Below, piece by piece: positions 1 to 7,600 of a DNA stretch of 10,466 nt. The stretch is from assembly GCA_021772705.1 (NCBI GenBank), contig JAJFLN010000276.1:1-10466 (forward strand). Direction: 5' to 3'. Origin of the DNA: Candidatus Cloacimonadota bacterium. Lineage in GTDB: Bacteria; Muiribacteriota; UBA6191; JACPRK01. The notes under the pieces are model-generated. The model was not told the DNA's origin and did no database searches. It saw only the letters and a list, made by a program, of their open reading frames with translations. The position numbers and the translations under genes are program-made. Each line of letters starts with the position of its first letter. The stretch's first letter is position 1.

Positions 1-188
1 AAGTGAAGTGGTTCAACGACAAGAAGGGTTTTGGTTTTATCGAGCGCGAAGGAGAAGCTGACGTCTTCGTGCATTATTCCGCCATCCAGGGTGACGGTTA
101 CCGCAGTCTCGCCGAGGGCACGGCTGTGGAGTTCGACGTCAATGACGGACCCAAAGGCCCGCAGGCCTCCAACGTCAAGATCACCTGA
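1..188 (+). CDS. Cold shock protein (CspA family), 5' end cut by window edge
   Basis: This is a small single-domain OB-fold protein of the CspA family, which binds single-stranded RNA and DNA and acts in the cytoplasm as an RNA chaperone or antiterminator. Visible are the aromatic start of the fold (VKWFND), the RNP1 motif KGFGFI, the RNP2 motif VFVHYS, and the family ending in which a GPKGPQASNV stretch leads to the last strand. The frame is open to the left edge. The two bases before the GTG at position 3 end in AA, which fits a Lys codon as in the family's usual GKVKWF start, so the GTG is an internal Val and the true start lies a few codons outside the window. Family members are about 65-70 residues, so little is missing. 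The stop is TGA at 186-188, and a terminator follows about 60 bases later, so it is probably the last or only gene of its transcript. The family assignment is very secure; which paralogue it is cannot be told. Confidence 0.96.
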   Translation, partial: VKWFNDKKGFGFIEREGEADVFVHYSAIQGDGYRSLAEGTAVEFDVNDGPKGPQASNVKIT

Positions 189-246
189 AAACCGCCCATG
201 AATGTTCGGCGGACACCTGAATGGCTTCCTCCGGCACAATGGGTCG

Positions 247-281
247 AGACCCCGCTCGCTTTTGGAGAGAGCGGGGTCTTT
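247..281 (+). terminator. Rho-independent terminator of the cold shock gene
   Basis: The arm AGACCCCGCTC (247-257) pairs perfectly with GAGCGGGGTCT (269-279). This gives an 11-bp GC-rich stem with an 11-base loop, followed by a short, imperfect T-rich tail (TCTTTCC). There is no T-run on the other side, so it should act rightward, ending the cold shock transcript about 60 bases after its stop codon. Confidence 0.85.
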
Positions 282-336
282 CCATTCTCCCCCTTCGGAG
301 AAGCGGAAATCAGGGAGAACTCGGACTGCGGAGATA

Positions 337-514
337 GGGGCCGCGCAGGAATAAATGCGCGGAAGTCGCGCCCAGATTTGGGTCAGATTCGGCCGGTTCG
401 AGCGAGCGGGACCGGAGGCGTAGTGGGCTACGTCGAGGATTCCGCGATTGAGGAGCGGCCGAAGATGGCCTGAAAATGGGATGCGAAACTGCGTAATTAT
501 TCTTGCGCGGGTCC
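337..514. repeat. Long imperfect palindromic element, REP/MITE-like or structured RNA
   Basis: The two ends of this stretch pair over almost their whole length. Bases 341-354 pair with 497-510 (14 pairs, one G-U). Pairing continues inward at 356-362/489-495, 367-370/482-485, 371-374/477-480, 377-379/474-476, 383-386/470-473 and 388-395/456-463, the last being 8 pairs. At the tip there is a small hairpin, CGTAG-TGGG-CTACG (419-432), flanked by 413-416/441-444. The outer ends read GCGCAGGAATAA and TTATTCTTGCGC. It lies in the convergent space between the cold shock gene and the leftward operon, and its right arm reaches into the last coding gene, where the TTA at 497-499 is the TAA stop on the minus strand. 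No transposase is present. Such elements are usually dispersed non-coding repeats, and the sequence looks like a type I associate with intergenic repeats in several bacterial groups, but its family cannot be confirmed here. Confidence 0.75.
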
Positions 515-2002
515 ATAGCCCGATCGTCTGAGAAATACCACGGCCACTTCCCCTTCGAAGACCTTCTCCCAACCTTCATGGACCCCCAGAAGGGCAACCA
601 GGCTCTGCCGTTGCTCCACCAGGACGACTCCCACGCCGTATCGGTCCAGGACCTCTTCCCATCGAGCTCCAAGCCTCCAGACCTCCAGGAAGTCCGAGAA
701 AGCCCTGTGCTTCGAGTAGACATCGACCCGGCCATCGACGAACACGGGATAGGCCGGCAGGTTGAACATCAAGTAGCCACCGAAGTCGTAGTCGTTGAAC
801 AGACGCCCGGGCGGCCGGTTTTCGTTCAGCCATGCCACGGCCTCCGTCGGGAATCGCTCGGAAGATATTCGCTCCGGCGAATTCAGGACCCAGATCGACC
901 CGGCAAGGACAGTCACCAGCAACAGCGAGCCGAACCGTCCCCTGTCAAGATGACCGATCTTTCGACCCAGCCGGCCGGGCAAACCAGGGCGGGTGAAGAA
1001 GTCCGCCAGATGGTCCAGGGATGCCGGAGCGATGAATGGTCCTACGAGAAAGCTGTTGCGAACCGCCGTGAGGATGAGATGGGCTGCGGCCATGACGAAT
1101 ATGCCATCCCGTAGGGCGACGGATCGCCGGGAAAGCAGCAACGCGCCGACCAAGGCCAGCAGGACAGCCTCCAGGACGATCTGCTTCTGGAAGTTGGGAG
1201 ACGCCCACTCCTCGATCTGCTTCATGAACGGTGAGGGATTGGCGTATTGCAGAGGGTAAAGTAGGGTCTGCAGGCCGTAAGGATTGAAAAGAGTCGCGAA
1301 GGCGCAGGCCGCCAGCATCGTCAAGGAGCGGCGGATCCGGCCCTCCAGGTTCCTGATCTTGTCGGCCTCGTCCACCCACTCGGGGCCTTCCTTGTACCGT
1401 TCCCGGAGCCAGATCCAGACGTCCTCCACCAGAAATGGGCCGAATGCCAAGAGCCCGAGGATGAATCCGCCATGAATGTTAGCCCAGAGGGCGCAGATCG
1501 GAACCATGGTCCAGGGAAGGGCCCGGCCGAAGCGCCTTTGCCGCTCGAGCCAGTAGACAAAGAGCATCAGAAACAGGATCGTGAACAGGTGAGGCCGCTC
1601 CAGGGCCACGTTCCTGGAGGCAACCATGGCTGCCAGCAGGGCCACCACCGGCGCCGGCCCCCGGCCGTGACCCCGGAGGTGGAACAGGCCCAGGAGCACG
1701 GCCATCGAAGCGGTCATCATCACGGCCTTGAGCAGAACCATGCCGTTCACTCCGGCCACGGAGTAGATGGCGAAGCTGAGGAGGGCCGCCAACCACTCGT
1801 GGTAGATCCACTCTGCCCCGGGGACGGTGTGGCTGAAGGAGTCGAGGTGAACGATCCGGCCGGTCTCCCACATCTCCCTGCCAGCGGCCATGTGGAGCCA
1901 CAGGTCATAATCGATCACCGGCCCCAGGCAGGACAGGAAGAACAGCGCCAGAAGGAGCTCCCTCAGGCCAGGACGCCAGCTGGATCGACTTCGGCGATTC
2001 AA
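497..2002 (-). CDS. Multipass membrane protein, GT-C-type glycosyltransferase-like (copy 2)
   Basis: This 501-residue protein is a polytopic inner-membrane protein with about 9-11 hydrophobic segments. After the first one (about 15-30) comes a loop with D31-x-D33-x-W35-x-H37-x-AAGRE, the place where GT-C glycosyltransferases, which use polyprenyl-phosphate sugars on the outer face, carry their acidic catalytic motif. Further marks are LERPHL (134-139), LWANIHGG (172-179), NPYG (240-243), EWASPNF (265-271) and a non-membrane C-terminal part with FGGY (407-410) and VFVDGRVD (420-427). It is a clear paralogue of its upstream neighbour, sharing all these motifs and the exact length. The start is a TTG at 2002-2000 that overlaps the neighbour's TGA as TTGA. 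It is supported by AGGAGG ten bases upstream, and no nearby ATG would keep the first membrane helix. The last residues, GPAQE and the stop, are encoded by the arm of the palindrome at 337-514. Sugar donor and acceptor cannot be read from the sequence, and the GT-C role is inference from topology and motif. Confidence 0.8.
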   Translation of the reverse strand: MNRRSRSSWRPGLRELLLALFFLSCLGPVIDYDLWLHMAAGREMWETGRIVHLDSFSHTVPGAEWIYHEWLAALLSFAIYSVAGVNGMVLLKAVMMTASMAVLLGLFHLRGHGRGPAPVVALLAAMVASRNVALERPHLFTILFLMLFVYWLERQRRFGRALPWTMVPICALWANIHGGFILGLLAFGPFLVEDVWIWLRERYKEGPEWVDEADKIRNLEGRIRRSLTMLAACAFATLFNPYGLQTLLYPLQYANPSPFMKQIEEWASPNFQKQIVLEAVLLALVGALLLSRRSVALRDGIFVMAAAHLILTAVRNSFLVGPFIAPASLDHLADFFTRPGLPGRLGRKIGHLDRGRFGSLLLVTVLAGSIWVLNSPERISSERFPTEAVAWLNENRPPGRLFNDYDFGGYLMFNLPAYPVFVDGRVDVYSKHRAFSDFLEVWRLGARWEEVLDRYGVGVVLVEQRQSLVALLGVHEGWEKVFEGEVAVVFLRRSGYGPAQE

Positions 2003-3504
2003 CGCTCGTCAGCCTCCTGCCGTATCCAGATCGTGGCCACCCGGTCTTGATAGACTTCCTTCCAGTGCCCCGTCGCCTCCAGCACGGTACTGAGTGGATG
2101 TCCGACCTCGAACACCATCAGACTGATGTCCCACTTGTCCAGGACCTCCTGCCATCCCATGGCCAGCTTGAACACGGCCAGGTACTCGGCAAAGATGAAC
2201 TGGTCAAAGAACAGATCGGTCCTGCTGTCAATGAAGACCCGGTACTCCGGGTAGAGATGCCAGACGAAGTAACCGCCGAAGACGAACTCATTCAACATGG
2301 GCCGATCTCCCAGACCGGCCTCCTTCAGATAGTCAACGGCTCCCTGGGGATAGTAATTGGACGAGATGCGAGGCGGCTGAATCCAGACCAGGTGCACCGA
2401 TACGAGAAGAACGAATGCGACCAGGAGGGCGCGGCCCGCGCCAGGCCTGTCGGCCCGTGAGAAGGCCCCCTCCAGACGCCCTCCCTTGAAAAGCAGCCGC
2501 AATCGGTCCACGGCCACGGGCAGGACGAAGAGGGCCAGGAATACAATGTTCCGCTTCGACTGGAGGAACAGGTGAAGGCCCGCCAGGACCAGGATCACCT
2601 CCGTCGGCAGGGCCCCGGTCCGGACCAGGAGCAACCCCAGGAGCAGACTCAGAAGCAGCACCTCCATGGGGCGGTACTCCTTGAAGTCCGGTGAGGTCCA
2701 TTCCGTGATGTCCGCCGCCAAGGTGCCGGCCCCGGTGTACTTCAATGGATAGGTGACCAGATCGACTCCTCTGGGGTTCACCAGGGAGGCCCCCAGGCAG
2801 AGCAGAGCCACGAGGGCGATGTGCCTGAGCCGGGCTTCAGCTCCGGACTCGTCCGCAAGGAAAGAGATGAACTGGCCGGCTCCGTAGAGGCCGAAGGTCG
2901 CCAGGCCGACGATGACCCCACCGTGAAGGTTCGCCCAGAGCAGGTACAGCGGGACGAGCCACTTCAGCCGATCCGGTCCTCCCCGAAGCCAGCGCTCGAG
3001 ACACCAGACCTGGACTGCCAGAAACAGGTTGGTGATCAGATGGGGCCGTTCGAGCCAGTGATAGTAGATGCAGATGATTCCGGCCAGCAGGCCCAGGACA
3101 TAGGCGGGTCCCTTGGCCGGATCTGCTCGTTGATAGACCCGGCTGAGGAGAATCAGGGTCGCCAGACCGGTCAGGGCCTTCCAAAGCAGCAGAGCATTCA
3201 CGCCCCCCCAGACATAGAGACCGTAGAACAGGATCTCCGTGAGCCATTCGTGGGCAAACCAGTCCTTGCCGGCCACGGTGTGGGACCAGCTATCCACGGT
3301 GGGAATGATGCCGGTCTGGACGATCTCCCGTCCGGCGGCAAGATGCCACCAGATGTCGAAGTCCCGGATCATTCCGATTCCGACCCAGAACGCCAGGCCC
3401 AGGAGGATCACCTCCGGCGTGGGCAGCCACCCCCTGAGGCGGGAGGGCGACGACCGGGCCCCGGGCTCAGCCGTCATCACTCTCACCGCCGACTCCAAAG
3501 ACAT
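1999..3504 (-). CDS. Multipass membrane protein, GT-C-type glycosyltransferase-like (copy 1)
   Basis: This is a 501-residue polytopic membrane protein, the tandem paralogue of the gene that follows it. Residues 32-46 form the first membrane helix. It is followed by D48-x-D50-x-W52-x-H54-LAAGRE, an acidic loop motif as expected for GT-C transferases. Shared landmarks are LERPHL (151-156), LWANLHGG (189-196), NPRG (243-246), EWTSPDF (268-274), PPRISS (377-382), FGGY (409-412) and VFIDSRTD (423-430). The soluble C-terminal part (about 375-501) is presumably extracytoplasmic. The start is uncertain. The ATG at 3504 overlaps the upstream gene by 38 bases and has only AAGG immediately before it. 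The ATG at 3477 (residue 10) has GGTGA five bases upstream, overlaps by 11 bases and costs only a polar tail, so it may be the real one. The pair probably arose by duplication and has diverged strongly. The role is likely transfer of a lipid-linked sugar on the outer face, which is inferred from fold marks only. Confidence 0.8.
   Translation of the reverse strand: MSLESAVRVMTAEPGARSSPSRLRGWLPTPEVILLGLAFWVGIGMIRDFDIWWHLAAGREIVQTGIIPTVDSWSHTVAGKDWFAHEWLTEILFYGLYVWGGVNALLLWKALTGLATLILLSRVYQRADPAKGPAYVLGLLAGIICIYYHWLERPHLITNLFLAVQVWCLERWLRGGPDRLKWLVPLYLLWANLHGGVIVGLATFGLYGAGQFISFLADESGAEARLRHIALVALLCLGASLVNPRGVDLVTYPLKYTGAGTLAADITEWTSPDFKEYRPMEVLLLSLLLGLLLVRTGALPTEVILVLAGLHLFLQSKRNIVFLALFVLPVAVDRLRLLFKGGRLEGAFSRADRPGAGRALLVAFVLLVSVHLVWIQPPRISSNYYPQGAVDYLKEAGLGDRPMLNEFVFGGYFVWHLYPEYRVFIDSRTDLFFDQFIFAEYLAVFKLAMGWQEVLDKWDISLMVFEVGHPLSTVLEATGHWKEVYQDRVATIWIRQEADER
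2013..2018 (-). promoter_or_regulatory. Ribosome binding site for the TTG start at 2002
   Basis: The minus strand reads AGGAGG here, a perfect Shine-Dalgarno core ten bases before the TTG at 2002-2000. It lies inside the end of the upstream reading frame. It favours the rare TTG start with the TTGA stop-start overlap, which suggests translational coupling of the two paralogues. Confidence 0.7.
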
Positions 3505-4636
3505 CCTTCATGACCCGCTCTCGTCGCAGAGTCCGGGTCATTCGATTGATGGCCCGGCCCAGGACGCCGATCTCGTCGTTGAAGTGGTACTCCAGTTCCT
3601 GATCCAGCTCGCCCCGCTCCAGCTTCTCCACGTGACGGGTCAGGTCCGTCAAGGGCCGGGCAAGCTGGGACGCGAAGGCAGCCCCCAGAGCCGCAGCAGC
3701 CAGCCAGCAGATTGCCGTCAGGAGCAGCAACTGCTGCTTCAGCCGATCCACTCCCCTGAAGGCCTCGTCCTCCGAGATGCCGATGACCAGATGAAAGCCG
3801 AGGGACGTGACGGGGCTCACTGTGAGCAGCTCTCGCCGGGAGCTGACGGAGCTCTGAGCGAGAAGTGAGAGCATCCCCGGTGAGTCGGCGACGGCCTCCA
3901 CTCCAGGCAGCGCAGCCGTCAACTGGCCAGGCGAATAGGTCTTGCCTCCTAGTGAGATCCGATAGGGCTCGCCCCGGAGCTTCGCAGGGTCCGGATCCAG
4001 ACTGACCAGGTTGCCTTCCTCGTCGACGAGGGCTGCGTAGCCCGTGGTCTTCCCGGCCTGGGAGAAGGTCTTCCAGTCACTAAAGTCGACCAGGGCCGAA
4101 AGGAATGCTTTTCCCTTGCCGACAGGAGCCAGCAGCAGGGCTTTCTGCCCCCGCCTGGCGTGATGGAAACGGCCGACGACCACGGTCTTCCCGGTCTGCT
4201 TCAACTCCGCAACGGGCTGGCTCAGACCGGGAAGCTCGTCGTGATGCTTCCCCAGTGCCGTCGGGGCATCGGGCACCGTTGCCTTGCAGATGCCTTCTTC
4301 GGAGAAGTACCAGATGTCGGAGAAGATCCGGCCGCTCCACTGCCGGAAGCTGACCAGCTGATTGTCGAGTTGCCGGGAGCTGGCGATGCTGGACCCCAGA
4401 GTGTCGGCCAGGCTCTCGGCGACCTTGGCGGCCCGGTTGACCTTCCGTTCCAGCGAAGCCGCCAGGTAGCGGGAGAAGATGCGATTCGTACCGAGGATCT
4501 CGTCTCCCACGGTGGTCCGGAAGGCCGCGATGGACATGGTCGACAGAGCCAGGATAACCACGGAGGTCAGACCGACGAGGACCACGATGAGCTTGTACTT
4601 CATCGGGATTCCGTGAACACGACTTGGCTTCTGCAT
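3467..4636 (-). CDS. Extracytoplasmic sensor with HAMP domain, no output domain
   Basis: This 389-residue protein has the layout of a bacterial transmembrane receptor. A first membrane helix lies at about 15-37, a large extracytoplasmic region at about 38-300, a second helix at about 302-323 and a HAMP domain at about 324-374 with the usual Pro (P328) and the DEIGVLGRAINRM end. The extracytoplasmic part has a long helix and then mixed alpha/beta segments (FSDIWYFSEEG, KTTGYAALVDEEGNLVS, GFHLVIGISEDEA), which fits a Cache-type ligand-binding domain. The protein stops soon after HAMP, at RRERVMKDVFG followed by VGGESDDG. There is no kinase, cyclase, GGDEF or chemotaxis domain. In HAMP-linked class III cyclases a similar linker continues into the cyclase domain. 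Two starts are possible: ATG 4636, or ATG 4603, which gives MKYKLIVVL directly before the helix. It lies 41 or 74 bases after the NTT-HEAT gene and overlaps the next gene. The ligand is unknown. Confidence 0.8.
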   Translation of the reverse strand: MQKPSRVHGIPMKYKLIVVLVGLTSVVILALSTMSIAAFRTTVGDEILGTNRIFSRYLAASLERKVNRAAKVAESLADTLGSSIASSRQLDNQLVSFRQWSGRIFSDIWYFSEEGICKATVPDAPTALGKHHDELPGLSQPVAELKQTGKTVVVGRFHHARRGQKALLLAPVGKGKAFLSALVDFSDWKTFSQAGKTTGYAALVDEEGNLVSLDPDPAKLRGEPYRISLGGKTYSPGQLTAALPGVEAVADSPGMLSLLAQSSVSSRRELLTVSPVTSLGFHLVIGISEDEAFRGVDRLKQQLLLLTAICWLAAAALGAAFASQLARPLTDLTRHVEKLERGELDQELEYHFNDEIGVLGRAINRMTRTLRRERVMKDVFGVGGESDDG

Positions 4637-4677
4637 GACCTGTCAGGCGCTGGAACGGATGCCCCGTCTTCCGGTCC

Positions 4678-7600
4678 TCACGCCTCCTCCTCTTCCCGGC
4701 GCGATCGCAGCCGGTCCTGCTGGATCGAACCGGCCAGTGAAGCCGCCCGATCCAGGATGGAAACCGCCGGCTCTCGTTCCAGCATCTCCAGGATATACCG
4801 CTCTCCCAGGTCGAGCAAAGCCTCCCCGGCCGCGGTACGGACCGCCTCGTCCTCGTCCCGGACAAGTCCGAAGAGGGTGTCGACCCCCGATGGCCTCTCC
4901 CTGGAGGCGTAATACTCCTTCACCAGGCGCTTCCAGTTCCTCCCGGAGTGTTCCAGAATGGGCAAGATACTCCTGGAAATCTCCGTTGGAGCCAGGTTCT
5001 CGAAGGCCTCCATCGCATGAGCTCGAACTCGAGGATCGTCGCTGTCCATGTTGACCGAGATGGGACCGAAGTTCTTGTCCCGATCCAGCACATCCAGTGT
5101 CGCCACCAGGGCCGCGGCGGCGCTGCGAGCCCGGACCTGGAGAGCCTCCGCCAGCTCCATCAGGGAGGGCATCTGAACACTGGCCACGCGATGGAGCAAC
5201 GCTGTGGACCAGACATACCGGTAGATCCGTCCCACCTCAACGCGCCAGAACCGGTTCAGTTCGGGAGGGATCTCCTTCCAGTCGGTTCTCGCGAAGACTC
5301 CCGCGGCCTGGAGCCGCACGGACGCCGACGGATCTTCCAGGAGGGCGAATGCACGAGGCACCCCGATGGGCTCACCCACGATCCGCATCAGGTCGAGGAC
5401 CTGCAGGCGAACCGCAATCTGGGGGTCCTCGAGTCCCTTGGCGAGTTTCGAGGTTCCCTTCTTTAGCGCCCGTCGCAGATAGACCCGGGACGCTTCGCCG
5501 CCATCGGCGTAGGCTTTCAGCAGATCCGAGAGACACTGGTCGTCGACGCCGGTCAGCTGATCAGCGATGTCGTTCCACTGGGCGCCGATGCGCTCCAGGA
5601 CGGCTGCGGCACGGGACCGGACTTCCTCATCCTCCGCCTTCAACAGAGGTGCCACATCATCGATGAACTGGCTGTCCCCTGTCTGACCGACCACGTGAAG
5701 CGCCGACACAACCCGGTGATCCTGCAACAGCTTTCGGATCGCCGCGGAGCCCCCGGGATGACCGTGCTTCCAGAGGCAATAGGCGGCGTTTGCCGCGAGC
5801 CGTCCGGGAGCCTCCGTGACCAGCTCCTGGGCCCTGGCGAGGATCTGGTCCTTCTTGTCCTGATCGAGCCGGCTGCTGAGGGCGGTCAGGGCCTCGACCG
5901 TGTTGGCCCGCTCCCGGTCCGTTCCGGAGGAGAGGCCGCGCATCAACTCCGGGAACAGGCGGCGGGACTGCTTGCCCGAGAGCCGCCGCAGGGCCGTGGC
6001 CCGGACGCGCTCGTCGGTCTCGTGGACCACCAGGCCGCCGATGTGTTCCTCGATCATGGGATTCCGGAACCGAGTCAAGGAACGGAGGGCCGAGATCCGG
6101 ATGTCGGGATTCCGGTTCTTCAGGAGATCGAAGAGCGTGTCGAGGGCCTGGTCCTCCGGAACATAACCGAGCATCTCGATGGCCAGGATCTGCACGTACT
6201 GCTCACCGGTCAAGGCCGCTCTGATGAACGAGTCAGCGCTCTGCCGCCCGACCCGTTTCAGCGTGTTGATCCAGATCGGACGGTCCGGCGCCTCCGCCAG
6301 GCTGTAGGTCACCAGGATGGCATCAACCAGGTCATCCCCTCCGGTCCGCCCCAAAGAGCGGACGATGTTCCGAAGCACTCGAGGATGCTGCTCTTTCTCG
6401 ATCATGGTGCCCAGCAGCTTTCCGGCCAGACGGCTTCCGATCTGACCCAGGACGTATGCGGCGGCGCTCCTCTCGACATGATTGTCGCTGGTCATCATGA
6501 CCCGGAGCACTTCCAGGGCTGACCGGACCATGGGATCGTCACCGGTCCTCCAGATGGCCAGGATGGCATTGGCCCGGACACGGATGTCGGAGTCCTTGAG
6601 GGAGGGAAGGATGATGCGGGCGTACCTGTGCCCTTCCAGAGTTCCGAGGATCTCCACCAGGTCGGCCCGTATCCTGGGAACACGGTCGTGAAGGAACCGG
6701 AACAGCCCGTCCATGGCCAGGTCTCCCCTGAAGCGTCCGAAAGCCTGAATCAGCTGGGACCGGACGCGATCATCCGGTTCCTGGTCCAGTCGTCCAATCA
6801 GGGCTGGCAGGACCAGGGCGTTCCCCTGGGAGGTGAGGCCACGAATGGCCTCGATACGGATCGCTGGAGAAGGGTCACCGAGTGCTTCCAGCAGATAGGG
6901 GTGGATCTCCTGAGTCTTCAGCCGGGCCAGGGCTGCCAGGGACCCTTTCCTGACCTCCATGGCCGCCGAACCCGGCAATCGTCCCATGAGCTGGGGAGTC
7001 GGTGTCTTGCCGCTCTTGAAGCTGCTGACCAGGACGGCCAGGTACTCGCTTCGGAGTCTCATGGACGCGAAGAGGAACACCAGAGCGCTCAGGACCAGCA
7101 GGAGGTTGATCGCCGTGGAGCCCATGGAGACGACGCTCCAGAGCATGACGGAGGCCAGGATGGTTCCTCCCGAGTAGGCGAATCCCTCGCAGAGAAGCAT
7201 GGCGGAGTCCCGGCGAAAATCCTCGATGGCGTTGAACAGGACCTGGTAGAGAGTTCCGTGGAGGGTGCGGAAGAGAAACCGGCCGACGACCTTGGAAATG
7301 ACGGCGGTGTAGAAGCTGAAGTTCACCAGCATCAAGGTCGAATAGGCCAGCGCCGCAGCCGGAGTCACCAGGAGGCCCATGCCGACTCCCAGGGCCAGGA
7401 TCAACCGCTGGGTCAGCAGCATCTGGGACAGGAAGGCCCCCATGTTGATCAGAGATCGAAAGAGGGCCAGGAAGCCGATCAGGGCGCTCTCTTCGACGAA
7501 GCGGGCGTCGGCGGCCCGGTTGAACTGATAGTCCACCAGCGTTCGGACCATCATCAGGGAGAGAATCAAGAGGGCGATGTTCCGGATGTAGCGGGAGTCG

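Noticed and set aside
198..735. Open frames on both strands across the convergent spacer (198-473 plus, 310-735 minus)
   Set aside because: They translate the palindromic element and the antisense of the GT-C-like gene, lack a ribosome binding site and show no domain; the palindrome explains the sequence better.
3467..3540. A frameshifted cyclase domain after the HAMP domain
   Set aside because: The other minus-strand frames downstream read as the next membrane protein or stop at once, and no cyclase motifs appear.
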